Source: Xanthomonas cucurbitae (lineage in GTDB: Bacteria > Pseudomonadota > Gammaproteobacteria > Xanthomonadales > Xanthomonadaceae). From it: a DNA stretch of 64,000 nt. A program made the position numbers and the translations under genes. The stretch is from the NCBI RefSeq assembly GCF_002939885.1, contig NZ_MDED01000003.1, positions 180,071 through 244,070 of the forward strand, written 5' to 3'. A model generated the notes under the pieces. It saw only the letters and a list, made by a program, of their open reading frames with translations. It ran no database searches and was not told where the DNA came from. Shown piece after piece: positions 31,778 to 40,996 of this stretch (its first letter is position 1; each line of letters begins with the position of its first letter).

Positions 31778-33079
31778 TTACCTCGTTCTCGATTCGCCTA
31801 CCGCAGCCGCACCGGACAGGTCCAGCGTGGCCACGGTGCCCTGACCTGTATCGGATTCGAGTTGCAGGTGCCAACCCAGGTGCGCGCACAGCCGACCGAT
31901 CAGCTCCAGGCCGATGCCATTGCCCTGGCGTGCATCGCCGCGCGCCAGGCGCGCGTAGATGGCGCTGATCTCCTCCGGCGTCATGCCATGCCCGGGATCG
32001 GCGATGCGCACCACGCCGGGTGCGGACAGCCCGACGCGAATGACGCCACGATCGCTGTTCTCGATCGCGTTGCGCAGCAGGTTGCCGATGGCGGTCTGCA
32101 CGATGGCCACCGGGGCGGTCAGGCTGCACGCAGGGAGCGGGTCGATGACCACCTGCAGATCCTTGTCGACACACAGGTGTGCATGGTCGGCGACGATCTC
32201 CGGCAGCAGTTGATCCAGCCGCACGGCATCACTGCTGCGCACCAGCCGCCCCGGATCCTTTGCAAGCACGAGCAGCAGGGTGATGAGCTGCTCCACCGAG
32301 GCACTGGTCTGCGCGATGCGCTTGAGCTGGTGGCAGACCGCCGGCGGCGTGCCCGGTTGTTCCAGCGCCAGTTCCACCGCATTGCCGATCACCGCGATCG
32401 GCGTGCGCAGCTCGTGGCTGGCGCTGTCGATGAAGGCGCGTTCGCGTTCGACGAACTGGCGGTTGCGTTCCAGGTAATCGTTGAGCGCATCGGCGATGAC
32501 GTAGAGCTCGGCACTGCCCTGCACGCCCACGGTGATCTGCTGTGCACGGCGTTCGGGACGCAATGCGCCGATGTCGCGCGCCAGCTCGGCCAGCGGTCGC
32601 ACCAGGCGGGTCATCGCGTAGCGGCCCATCACCACGCTGATGCCGATCAGCGCAATGCCGGCCGCCAGCATCCAGCGGGTGAGGAATTTCTCCAGCGCTT
32701 CGAAGTCGGTGATGTCCAGCACCAGCGCCAGGCGGCCTGCCTGCGGGGTATCGCGCACCATCACCGCGCTCTGCCGTCCGCCGATCTGCAGCTCGTCGTG
32801 CAGGCCCGGATGCAGGGTGCGCAGGATCGGCGGCACCGGTTCGGCCCCGTCGACGCGGTAGAGCCGCAAGGTATCGGAGTCTTGCCAGCGGTACGCCCGG
32901 TTGCGCGCACTCCGCTCCAGGATGCTGTCCAGTTCGGAATTGAGCAGCGCGCGCCAGACCCCGTGCTCGGCGCGCTCGTGCAGGTATTGCGCGGTGGCGA
33001 AGACCGCCAGCGTCATCAGCAAGGTGTAACCGAACAGCCACACCATTACCCGGCGGCCCAGCGGGGGTTGCCTAGCCAT
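31778..33079 (-). CDS. ColS/PmrB-like sensor histidine kinase
   Basis: A 433-residue EnvZ-type kinase. Transmembrane helices at about 11-30 and 133-150 flank a periplasmic sensor of roughly 100 residues. HAMP is at about 152-205, the H-box SHELRTPIA has His222, and the ATPase lobe has NLLRNAIENS and DPGHGM. The periplasmic region ends with Glu127-Ala-Leu-Glu130, an ExxE motif like the metal-binding one described for ColS and PmrB, and also has Glu38 and Glu96. The gene overlaps its response regulator by eight bases. Divergent lipid A-modifying genes fit a ColRS/PmrAB-type role in sensing metals or cationic peptides. Confidence 0.85.
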   Translation of the reverse strand: MARQPPLGRRVMVWLFGYTLLMTLAVFATAQYLHERAEHGVWRALLNSELDSILERSARNRAYRWQDSDTLRLYRVDGAEPVPPILRTLHPGLHDELQIGGRQSAVMVRDTPQAGRLALVLDITDFEALEKFLTRWMLAAGIALIGISVVMGRYAMTRLVRPLAELARDIGALRPERRAQQITVGVQGSAELYVIADALNDYLERNRQFVERERAFIDSASHELRTPIAVIGNAVELALEQPGTPPAVCHQLKRIAQTSASVEQLITLLLVLAKDPGRLVRSSDAVRLDQLLPEIVADHAHLCVDKDLQVVIDPLPACSLTAPVAIVQTAIGNLLRNAIENSDRGVIRVGLSAPGVVRIADPGHGMTPEEISAIYARLARGDARQGNGIGLELIGRLCAHLGWHLQLESDTGQGTVATLDLSGAAAVGESRTR

Positions 33080-33797
33080 CGCCACGCTCGCCGCCATCAC
33101 CTCCATCGCCGCCGTCGCTGCGCTCGGAAACGGCCAGGCGATAGCCCAGGCGTGGCAGCGTGTGGATCAGCTTCTGCGCGAACGGGCCATCCACACTGCG
33201 GCGCAGTTCGTAGATATGCGAGCGCAGCATGTCGCCATCGGGCGGGTCGTCGTCCCACAGTGCCTGCTCCAGACGCTGCCGGGTGACCGCTGCGGGGCTG
33301 GCCTGCATCAAGACTTCCAGCAATTTGCGACAGGCCGGATACAGGTGCAGCACCTGTCCGGCACGGGTGGCTTCCAGCGTATCCAGATCCAGCCGCAGGT
33401 CGGCCACCTGCAACACTTTGCTGCGGCGCCGCCCCTGCGCACGCGCCAGCAAGGCGTCGATGCGCACCTCCAGTTCGGGCAGCGCGAACGGCTTGGTCAG
33501 GTAATCGTCGGCACCGGCACGGAAACCGGCAATCTTGTCGGGCAACTCGTCGCGCGCAGTCAACATGATGACCGGCAACGCGCTGTGGTGTTCCTCGCGC
33601 AGGCGGCGCAGCAGTTCCGGGCCGTCCATGCGCGGCATCATCCAGTCCAGCACCAGCACGTCGTAATGCTGGGTGGTGGCCAGATGCAGGCCGGTAATGC
33701 CGTCGGGCGCCGCGTCCAGGGTGTGGCCGCGCGCTTCGAAATAGTCGAACAGGTTGGCAACCATGTTGCGGTTGTCTTCGATCACCAGCAGCCGCAT
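33072..33797 (-). CDS. OmpR-family response regulator (ColR/PmrA-like)
   Basis: A 241-residue regulator. The receiver domain (1-120) has Glu7-Asp8, Asp51 (LVLDWMMPRMDG), Thr in MLTARDE and Lys in TKPFALPELEVRI. The winged-helix DNA-binding domain (about 130-225) has QALWDDDPPDGDMLRSHIYELRRSVDGPF and TLPRLGYRL. The last residues (GGDGGDGGERGDG) are a low-complexity tail. I start it at MRLLVIEDN (33797). It forms one operon with the kinase gene and lies 143 bases from the divergent lipid A operon, its likely target. Confidence 0.92.
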   Translation of the reverse strand: MRLLVIEDNRNMVANLFDYFEARGHTLDAAPDGITGLHLATTQHYDVLVLDWMMPRMDGPELLRRLREEHHSALPVIMLTARDELPDKIAGFRAGADDYLTKPFALPELEVRIDALLARAQGRRRSKVLQVADLRLDLDTLEATRAGQVLHLYPACRKLLEVLMQASPAAVTRQRLEQALWDDDPPDGDMLRSHIYELRRSVDGPFAQKLIHTLPRLGYRLAVSERSDGGDGGDGGERGDG

Positions 33798-33940
33798 GCA
33801 CGCAGTTCCAGGACAGCCCGGCAAGGGCGGTCCTGGCATCCTAACCGAGCATGACCACGCCCGGTCGCACGGCGACCCGCCGCACGAGGCAATGGCGCGG
33901 GCGCCGAAGCGCCGACAGAATTCCGACCTGCCCGACCGCT

Positions 33941-35701
33941 ATGGTCTACCCCCCTTTTCGACAAGGCGTGCGCGTGTCGCCTGCCATTTCCGTGTCCGTG
34001 CGCCGTCGGCGCGCCCTGGTCGCCGCGCTGGTCCTGATCGTGATGAGCCTGCTGGCCGGGCTTGGCATGCGACAGCCCACGCCACCGGACGAGCCGCGCT
34101 TCGTACTGGCGGCGCGCACCATGGTCGAAAGCGGCCAATGGCTGCTGCCGCATCGCGGCAGCGAGTTGTACGCAGAAAAACCTCCGGTGTTCATGTGGCT
34201 GCAGGCGGCGACCTATGAGCTGGTACCGCACTGGCCGGTGGCGTTCCTGTTGCCCTCGCTGCTGGCTGCGCTGGTCACGCTGTGGCTGACCTGGGACCTG
34301 GCACGCCTGCTGTGGAACCGGCGCGTGGCCTGCCATGCGGTACTGGCCCTGTTCGCAGTGCTGCAGTTCGGCCTGATGGCCAAGCGCGCGCAGATCGACA
34401 TGGTGCTGGTGGCGCTGACCACGCTGTCGCTATGGGGCATGCTGCGACACCTGCTACGCGGGCCGGACTGGCGTGCCTGGGTGGTGGGGCTGTGCGCGGC
34501 CGGCGTCGGCACGGTGACCAAGGGAGTCGGATTCCTGCCCTTGCTGCTGTTGTTGCCGTGGATGGCATTGCCGCGCCGGCACTGGTGCGTATTGCCGGCG
34601 CGCGCCTGCGCCGGACGCAGCTGGTTGCTGGTGTTGCCGGCCTTCGTGGCCGGCACGGCGGTGTGGCTGGCACCGTTGTGCATCGCCTTGTTGCGCAGCG
34701 ACGACCCGCAACTGCACGCCTATGCGCACGAATTGCTGTTCAAGCAGACCGGCACGCGCTACGCGCACGCCTGGCACCACGTCAAACCGGCCTGGTACTA
34801 CCTGCAGGTGATCGCCACGCTGTGGCTGCCGGGCTGCCTGCTGCTGCCCTGGCTGCTGCCGGCGTGGTGGCGGCGCTTGCGGCGCGGCGATCCGCGCTAT
34901 GTGCTGTTGCTTGCCTGGAGCGTGCTGGTGCTGCTGTTCTTCACTGCCAGCCCGGGCAAGCGCGAGGTCTACCTGTTTCCGATACTGCCGGCGCTGTGCG
35001 TGGCCGCAGCGCCGCTGCTGGCCGGGTTATTGCGCCGCCGCGGCATCCGTCGGCTGCTGACCGGCTATGTGCTGCTGCTTGCACTGGCCGGGCTTGTGCT
35101 GGGCGGCGGCATCGCCTTGCATCTGCACTGGGCCGAACGCAGCGCCGTGCAGCGGGGGATGGATCTGGCCACGCTGCGGCCGGTGGGTGTGTGGCTGATC
35201 GGTCTGGGGGCGGCAGGTCTGGTGGCGATCGCGTGGTCGCGCGGGCGCCGCGCCGGCACCGCCGTGGTGGCCATGACGGCAGCGCTGTGGATGGTGCATG
35301 GCCTGGGACTGATGCCGGCACTGGACCCATACAGCTCATCGGCGCGCGTGATGCAGCGCGTCGCGCAGCGTCTTGGCCCGGACGCCGAACTGGGCATGCT
35401 GGCCTGGCGCGAACAGAACCTGCTGCAGGCCGATCGCCCGGTCACCGACTTCGGTTTCAAGGCCAGTTGGCAACAGCAATGGGCCAAGGCCGGGCCGTGG
35501 CTGGCGCAGGCACCGGAAAAGCGACGGTTGTTCGTGCTCAGGGAAGCAGTGCCGGCGTGCATCGACCATGCCCAACGCATCGATATCGGCGAATCCAATC
35601 GCAACCATTGGCAGTTGCTGCCGGGCACCGCGTGGCATGCGGGTTGCATCACCGACGCATCCAACACCGAATCCGCCGCCGGGGATGCCGACACAGACTG
35701 A
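33941..35701 (+). CDS. ArnT-like glycosyltransferase (PMT/GT39 family)
   Basis: A 586-residue integral membrane protein with about 11-12 hydrophobic helices. The first periplasmic loop has PPDEPRFVLAARTMVESGQWLLP and, further on, YAEKPPVFMWLQ, which match the DE-x-R...EKPP pattern of ArnT/PMT transferases using undecaprenyl-phosphate-linked sugars. ArnT adds L-Ara4N to lipid A, but no other arn genes are nearby, so the donor sugar is uncertain. It is first in an operon-like row with PAP2 and EptA genes and is divergent from the ColRS-like system. Start at 33941 by Met before the first helix; longer starts exist. Confidence 0.85.
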   Translation: MVYPPFRQGVRVSPAISVSVRRRRALVAALVLIVMSLLAGLGMRQPTPPDEPRFVLAARTMVESGQWLLPHRGSELYAEKPPVFMWLQAATYELVPHWPVAFLLPSLLAALVTLWLTWDLARLLWNRRVACHAVLALFAVLQFGLMAKRAQIDMVLVALTTLSLWGMLRHLLRGPDWRAWVVGLCAAGVGTVTKGVGFLPLLLLLPWMALPRRHWCVLPARACAGRSWLLVLPAFVAGTAVWLAPLCIALLRSDDPQLHAYAHELLFKQTGTRYAHAWHHVKPAWYYLQVIATLWLPGCLLLPWLLPAWWRRLRRGDPRYVLLLAWSVLVLLFFTASPGKREVYLFPILPALCVAAAPLLAGLLRRRGIRRLLTGYVLLLALAGLVLGGGIALHLHWAERSAVQRGMDLATLRPVGVWLIGLGAAGLVAIAWSRGRRAGTAVVAMTAALWMVHGLGLMPALDPYSSSARVMQRVAQRLGPDAELGMLAWREQNLLQADRPVTDFGFKASWQQQWAKAGPWLAQAPEKRRLFVLREAVPACIDHAQRIDIGESNRNHWQLLPGTAWHAGCITDASNTESAAGDADTD

Positions 35702-35789
35702 ACGCGCGTTGTCGGCGCAGCGCCGGTCCGACCACTCTCCGACACGCCGGTTTCGAAGATGCCCGACATCGCCCCGGCCACCTCCTGCC

Positions 35790-36554
35790 ATGACCACGCT
35801 CCACGCCTACGTCCCCGTCCTCAGCCGCACCACCGGCATCGCGCCGACGCGTTTTCTTGCCGTGCATCTGTGGTTACCGCTGGCGGGCGTATTGCTGGCC
35901 AGCGCCGTGCTGATGGGCGCCGGCGGCGATCAATGGATCGCCGATCTGGTGTACCGGATGGAGGGTGGGCAGTGGATCCTCAAGGACCACTGGTTCACCA
36001 GCGGCGCGATTCACCGCCTCGGCAAATGGCTGAGCACCGCGGCCGGAGTCGGCGTGCTGCTACTGGCCGTGGCAGCGTGGTGCCGGCCGCGCCTGCGGGG
36101 CTTGCGCTGGCCGCTCGCCTACCTGGCCGCATCGGTGGCAGCGTCGACCTTGCTGGTGTCGCTGCTCAAGTCGTGGACCGCGATGGATTGCCCCTGGGAT
36201 CTGAGCCGCTACGGCGGCACCCGCGCGCTGATTGGCCTGTTCGAACCGCGCCATGGCCTGGCCGCCTCGGGATGCTTTCCCGCCGGGCATGCCAGCGCCG
36301 GTTACGCCTGGGTCGCGTTGTATTTCTGCGCGCTCGCCGTGCGTCCGGCCTGGCGCGTGCCGGGCCTGCTGGTGGGGCTGGGCGCAGGCCTGGTGTTCGG
36401 CGTTGCACAGCAGCTGCGCGGCGCGCATTTTATGTCGCATGATCTTTGGTCGCTGGCGGTGTGCTGGCTGACCGCGCTTGCGCTGTACTGCCTGCTGCTA
36501 TCGCGTCGGCGCCAGGCGTCTGCGGCACTGTTGTCATCGGGGGAATCGGCATGA
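35790..36554 (+). CDS. PAP2-family lipid phosphatase
   Basis: A 254-residue membrane phosphatase with about six helices. The three phosphatase motifs are KSWTAMDCPWDLSRYGG (with the usual motif I partly diverged), CFPAGHASAGY (motif II, S/A-G-H) and GAHFMSHD (motif III, with catalytic His). LpxE/LpxF- and PgpB-type enzymes of this class dephosphorylate lipid A or isoprenyl phosphates. It lies between the ArnT-like and EptA-like genes and its stop overlaps the EptA start (ATGA), so lipid A or lipid-carrier phosphate removal is likely. Confidence 0.88.
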   Translation: MTTLHAYVPVLSRTTGIAPTRFLAVHLWLPLAGVLLASAVLMGAGGDQWIADLVYRMEGGQWILKDHWFTSGAIHRLGKWLSTAAGVGVLLLAVAAWCRPRLRGLRWPLAYLAASVAASTLLVSLLKSWTAMDCPWDLSRYGGTRALIGLFEPRHGLAASGCFPAGHASAGYAWVALYFCALAVRPAWRVPGLLVGLGAGLVFGVAQQLRGAHFMSHDLWSLAVCWLTALALYCLLLSRRRQASAALLSSGESA

Positions 36555-38215
36555 GCACCTGGTCACCGGAATCGCACGGGCGCAGCGGCGTGCGCGCGCT
36601 GACATGGCGCGTTCGTCCGACCGTCTCGGCCGAAACACTGATCCTGCTGTCTAGCTTGTTCTTTGCAGTGGTCTGCAACCAGTTGTTCTGGCGCACGGCA
36701 ATGGCCACCCACCCAGGCAGTGTGGGCTTTGCCCTGTCGTTGCTGGCACTGCTGGTCGCCGTGCATGCCTTGCTGCTGGGTCTGCTGGTGTGGCGCTGGA
36801 ACGCCAAGCCGCTGCTGACGCTCTTGCTGTTCACGACGGCGCTGGCGGCGCACTACATGGACAGCTACAACGTCTATCTGGACGCAGACATGCTGCGCAA
36901 CGTGCTGCATACCGACCACAAGGAATCGCGCGAACTGCTCACCCCCGGGCTGGTCTTGCCGCTGCTGTGCTACTTCCTGATTCCCACCGTGCTGCTGTGG
37001 CGCACCCGCCTGCGCGTGCGCAGCGTTGGCAAGTCATTGCTGTGGCGGGCCGGCTTCCTGCTGGCCGTGGCCGTGGTGGGCGCAGGCGGTGCCATGCTGT
37101 CGTTCCAGGATATCTCCGCGCTGATGCGCAATCACCGCGAGGTGCGCTACCTGGCCACGCCGATCAACTACATCGTCGCGCTGCGCCAGAACCTCAAATC
37201 CGATTCGCCGATCCAGCATGCCCCCAAGCAGCCGATCGAGCACGATGCCATGGCCACCCCGCGCGCGGCCGGCAGCCGGCCGCGCCTGTTGCTGGTCGTG
37301 CTGGGCGAAACCGCGCGTGCACAGAACTGGGGCCTCAACGGCTATGCGCGGCAGACCACGCCGGAACTGGCGCAGGCCGGGGTCATCAATTTCCCGGACA
37401 TGCATTCCTGCGGCACCAGTACCGAAGTTTCGGTGCCCTGCATGTTCTCGCCGTTCGGCCGCCGCGATTACAACGAAGACAAGATCCGCAGCCACCAGTC
37501 GTTGCTGCATGTGCTTGAGCACGCCGGTATTTCGACCCTGTGGCGCGACAACCAATCCGGTTGCAAGGGCGTATGCGACGGCCTGGAACTGCAGAAACTC
37601 GACGACGCCACCACGCCGGGGCTGTGCGCCGATGGCCGCTGCATGGACGAAATCCTGTTGAGCGACCTGGCGGCGCAGGTGCGCGCCAAGCCGGGCGATC
37701 GGGTGGTGGTGGTGCATCAGCTCGGCAGCCATGGCCCCAGCTACTTCGAACGCTACCCGGCCGCATTCGAACGCTACAAGCCGGTCTGCAAGACCGCCGA
37801 CCTGGGCAGTTGCAGCCGCCAGGACATCGTCAACGCCTACGACAATTCCATCAGCTATACCGATCATTTCCTGAGCCAGGCCATCCACACCCTGCGTGGC
37901 CTGCCCGACTACGACACCGCCATGATCTATCTCTCCGACCATGGCGAATCGCTGGGCGAAAAAGGGCTGTACCTGCATGGCGTGCCGTACGCCATCGCGC
38001 CGAAGGAACAGACCCATATCCCGATGGTGATGTGGTTCTCGCCGGAATTCGCCCGCAATCGTGGCCTGGACGAGACCTGCCTGCGCCACCGCGCCGGCCA
38101 GTACACCGACCAGGACGCGCTGTTCCCCTCGGTGCTGGGTCTGATGCAGGTCAAGACCAGCATCTACGCACGCGAGCGCGATGTGTTCGCGCAATGCATG
38201 ACGAAGGCCGGCTGA
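36551..38215 (+). CDS. eptA: Lipid A phosphoethanolamine transferase
   Basis: A 554-residue inner-membrane sulfatase-fold enzyme. Five N-terminal helices (to about 190) precede a periplasmic catalytic domain: VVLGETARAQNWGLNGYARQTTP (catalytic Thr and metal Glu), CGTSTEVSVPCMFSP, and YLSDHGESLGEKGLYLHGVPY with the Asp-His metal ligands. Cysteine pairs of the EptA/MCR type are present. It transfers phosphoethanolamine to lipid A phosphates, reducing binding of polymyxin-like peptides. It closes the ArnT-like/PAP2/EptA cluster next to a ColRS/PmrAB-like system. Confidence 0.93.
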   Translation: MSTWSPESHGRSGVRALTWRVRPTVSAETLILLSSLFFAVVCNQLFWRTAMATHPGSVGFALSLLALLVAVHALLLGLLVWRWNAKPLLTLLLFTTALAAHYMDSYNVYLDADMLRNVLHTDHKESRELLTPGLVLPLLCYFLIPTVLLWRTRLRVRSVGKSLLWRAGFLLAVAVVGAGGAMLSFQDISALMRNHREVRYLATPINYIVALRQNLKSDSPIQHAPKQPIEHDAMATPRAAGSRPRLLLVVLGETARAQNWGLNGYARQTTPELAQAGVINFPDMHSCGTSTEVSVPCMFSPFGRRDYNEDKIRSHQSLLHVLEHAGISTLWRDNQSGCKGVCDGLELQKLDDATTPGLCADGRCMDEILLSDLAAQVRAKPGDRVVVVHQLGSHGPSYFERYPAAFERYKPVCKTADLGSCSRQDIVNAYDNSISYTDHFLSQAIHTLRGLPDYDTAMIYLSDHGESLGEKGLYLHGVPYAIAPKEQTHIPMVMWFSPEFARNRGLDETCLRHRAGQYTDQDALFPSVLGLMQVKTSIYARERDVFAQCMTKAG

Positions 38216-38451
38216 CCCAGCGTGCCAACAGGCTGCCGCCACCATGGTGCCGGGGCCGATCGGCCACACCCGGGTAGCGGCAGTCCCTGACCGGCGTTGC
38301 GCAGCCGAATAGGGCTGCCACTGCCGATGCCGGGATTGCGCACTGACCACACCCGGCTGAGTCGCCGCTACAGCGATGGAGGCGGCGCTGCCGCTTGCCC
38401 TGACGCCTGGCGCGCTCTAGCCTTCGCCGGACTTCACCGCAAGGACCCTCC
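38216..38451. other. Spacer upstream of M2 peptidase gene
   Basis: About 235 bases without a supported gene. It should hold the end of the eptA transcript and the promoter of the M2 peptidase gene; I see no strong consensus promoter or T-tailed terminator. Confidence 0.4.
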
Positions 38452-40467
38452 GTGAATCCTCGTCTGCTGTTGCTGGCACTGGCTGTGGCCGCCGGCATCT
38501 TGTCGCTGTCGGCCTGCCGCCGGGATGCGGCGCCGCCAAGCGCACCGGCCGCGACCAAGGCCGCGCCTGCCGAAAGTGCCGATGCCTTCGTTGCGCGCAT
38601 CAATGCCCAATACAAGGCCGCCTATCCGGAGACCACCGCCGCGCAGTGGCTGTCGTCGACCTACATCAACGGCGATTCGCAATTGCTGGCAGCCAAGGCC
38701 AACGAGCGCTCGCTGGCGCAACTGGATCGCTGGATCGAACAATCCAGGCAGTACGCCGGCACGCCGATGTCCGCCGACAGTGCGCGTGCCCTGCAATTGC
38801 TCACGCTGATGAGCGCCCTGCCTGCACCGCGCGATGCGGCCAAACTGGCCGAACTCACCCGCATCGCGGCCAAGATGGAAGGCGACTACGGCGCCGGCAG
38901 CTACTGCGTGGGCGAGGGCGAGCAGCGCCGCTGCCGCCAACTCGGCGAGCTGGAACAGGTATTGGCCAGCAGCCGCGACTACAACGAGCAACTCGATGCC
39001 TGGCAGGGCTGGCATGGCACCGCGCAGCCGATGCGCAAGGACTACCAGCGCTTTGTCGAGCTGGCCAACGAGGGCGCACGCGGACTGGGGTTTGCCGATG
39101 TCGGGGTACTGTGGCGCAGCGGCTACGACATGCCGCCGGCGCAACTGGCCAGCGAAACCGACCGGTTATGGCAACAGGTCAAACCGCTGTACACGCAGCT
39201 GCAGTGCTACGCGCGTGGCAAGTTGGACACCCAGTACGGCAAGGACAAGGGCGAGCTGCCCGGCGGGCTGTTGCCGGCGCACCTAATGGGCAATATGTGG
39301 CAGCAGGACTGGAGCAACCTGTGGGATCTGCTGCAGCCCTACCCCGGTGCCGGCGATCTGGACATCACCTCCGCCCTGGAAAAACAGTACCAGGGCAATC
39401 TGAGCGCGCTGCTGGCACGCAACACCGGTGGCGATGGTGGTACCGCCGCACGCTTCAACGCCGAGCGCCAGGCACAGCTGCGCACCGCCATGCAGATGAC
39501 CGAGCGTGCGCAGGACTTCTACACCTCGCTGGGCATGCCCAAGCTGCCGGAGACCTATTGGCAGCGTTCGCAGTTCATCAAGCCGCTGGACCGCGACGTG
39601 GTCTGTCACGCCAGCGCCTGGGACATGAACATGGGCGGCGAACCAGGCCAGAACACCGGCGCGGAAGTGCGCACCAAGATGTGCATCAGGCCCACCGAAG
39701 AAGACTTCACCACCATCTACCACGAGCTCGGCCACCTTTATTACGACCTGGCCTACAACCCGTTGCCGCCACTGTTCCAGAACGGCGCCAACGATGGCTT
39801 CCACGAGGCGATCGGCGACACCATCGTGCTGGCGATGACGCCGAAGTATCTGCAGTCGATCGGCATGGTCGGCGAGCAACAGACCAGCCGCGAAGCGGTC
39901 ATCAATGCGCAGATGCGCATGGCCTTGAGCAAGGTGGCATTCCTGCCGTTCGGCCTGATGATCGACCGCTGGCGCTGGGGGGTGTTCGATGGCTCGATCA
40001 CGCCGGAGCACTACAACCAGGCCTGGTGGGACCTGAAGGCCAAGTACCAGGGCGTGGCGCCGGTGAGCGCGCGCGGCGAGGAGTTCTTCGACCCCGGTGC
40101 CAAATACCATGTGCCAGGCAATACACCGTACACGCGGTACTTCCTTGCGCACATCCTGCAGTTCCAGTTCTACAAGGGCCTGTGCCAGGCGGCCGGCCAC
40201 CAGGGCCCGCTCTACGAGTGCAGCTTCTACGGCAACAAGGACGCCGGGCAGAAATTCTGGTCCATGTTGCAACGCGGCTCCAGCCAACCGTGGCAGACCA
40301 CGCTGAAGGAACTCACCGGCAGTGACACCCTCGATGCCGGGCCGATGCTGGACTATTTCGCGCCCGTGAACGACTGGCTGAAGCAGCAGAATCAAGGCCA
40401 GCTGTGCGGCTGGCAGGCGCCCGCAACGGCCGCCACCGCGCCAGCCTCCCCGGCACCTGCCCCCTGA
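38452..40467 (+). CDS. ACE-like M2 dipeptidyl carboxypeptidase lipoprotein
   Basis: A 671-residue peptidase M2 protein. The start is GTG, and the signal ILSLSAC ends in a lipobox Cys at 22, so it is an envelope lipoprotein. The active site is YHELGHLYYD (His424-Glu425-His428) followed by FHEAIGDT with the third zinc ligand, the exact spacing of animal angiotensin-converting enzyme. Bacterial ACE-like enzymes were first characterised from Xanthomonas (XcACE) and remove C-terminal dipeptides. The chloride-binding and substrate motifs such as CHASAWDM are retained. Function in the bacterium is unknown. Confidence 0.95.
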   Translation: MNPRLLLLALAVAAGILSLSACRRDAAPPSAPAATKAAPAESADAFVARINAQYKAAYPETTAAQWLSSTYINGDSQLLAAKANERSLAQLDRWIEQSRQYAGTPMSADSARALQLLTLMSALPAPRDAAKLAELTRIAAKMEGDYGAGSYCVGEGEQRRCRQLGELEQVLASSRDYNEQLDAWQGWHGTAQPMRKDYQRFVELANEGARGLGFADVGVLWRSGYDMPPAQLASETDRLWQQVKPLYTQLQCYARGKLDTQYGKDKGELPGGLLPAHLMGNMWQQDWSNLWDLLQPYPGAGDLDITSALEKQYQGNLSALLARNTGGDGGTAARFNAERQAQLRTAMQMTERAQDFYTSLGMPKLPETYWQRSQFIKPLDRDVVCHASAWDMNMGGEPGQNTGAEVRTKMCIRPTEEDFTTIYHELGHLYYDLAYNPLPPLFQNGANDGFHEAIGDTIVLAMTPKYLQSIGMVGEQQTSREAVINAQMRMALSKVAFLPFGLMIDRWRWGVFDGSITPEHYNQAWWDLKAKYQGVAPVSARGEEFFDPGAKYHVPGNTPYTRYFLAHILQFQFYKGLCQAAGHQGPLYECSFYGNKDAGQKFWSMLQRGSSQPWQTTLKELTGSDTLDAGPMLDYFAPVNDWLKQQNQGQLCGWQAPATAATAPASPAPAP

Positions 40468-40501
40468 AGTCGCGTCGGTCGCGTGGTCGGAAACGCGGTC
40501 G

Positions 40502-40540
40502 CGCGCGCCGGGGTGCTGCGGGCAACACCCCAGCGCGCGC
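40502..40540. terminator. Hairpin between convergent genes
   Basis: CGCGCGCCGGGGTG and CACCCC-AGCGCGCG form a long imperfect stem around a ten-base loop, between the M2 peptidase stop and the convergent 40576 gene. The following GTTTCCC gives a short T-run only. Confidence 0.5.
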
Positions 40541-40575
40541 GGCGTTTCCCAGGGAACACGCCGCGCCGGCAGCGC

Positions 40576-40980
40576 TCAGTTGAGCTTGCTGCCCGCCTGC
40601 AAACGCTCGCTCAGCCGGGTCTTGAACTGCTCGAACTCCATGCCGTCGGCCTGGGCTTCGGCATGTGCGGCGTCCTTCAACGCGTCCGAATAGGTCAGCC
40701 GTACCGGTGTGCCCTGGCGCTCGTGCAGTTCGGCTGCGCGCATGATGAGCGCCAGCACCTGCGCGGCACTGGTGCTTTCACCGGCGATGCGGCCGTCCAT
40801 GCCCAAAACCCATTCGCCGTCACGGCGGACGATGCCGGCCAACAGCGTGCGTTGCTGGTCGCGCAGTTCGGCGTGCGGCTCGATCGGCGAGACCGGCGCG
40901 GGATTGGCGGCGGCCTGGTTGCGCTGGCGCTCGGCGGCGCGTTTGCGGGCATCGCGGCGCAACTTGGAATCGGTGGACAT
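40576..40980 (-). CDS. Conserved hypothetical cytosolic protein
   Basis: A 134-residue protein that I do not recognise. It starts MSTDSKLRRDARKRAAERQRNQ, a strongly basic helix, after a good AGGAG site, continues with a short Pro-rich stretch and a compact part (LRDQQRTLLAGIVRRDGEWVLGMDGRIA), and ends in Ala/Glu-rich helices (YSDALKDAAHAEAQADGMEFEQFKTRLSERL). No membrane segment, signal or Cys is seen. It precedes the stop of the MFS gene on the same strand by 16 bases, so it is probably the second gene of that transcript. Confidence 0.65.
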   Translation of the reverse strand: MSTDSKLRRDARKRAAERQRNQAAANPAPVSPIEPHAELRDQQRTLLAGIVRRDGEWVLGMDGRIAGESTSAAQVLALIMRAAELHERQGTPVRLTYSDALKDAAHAEAQADGMEFEQFKTRLSERLQAGSKLN

Positions 40981-40996
40981 GCAGGCTCCTGTCAGG

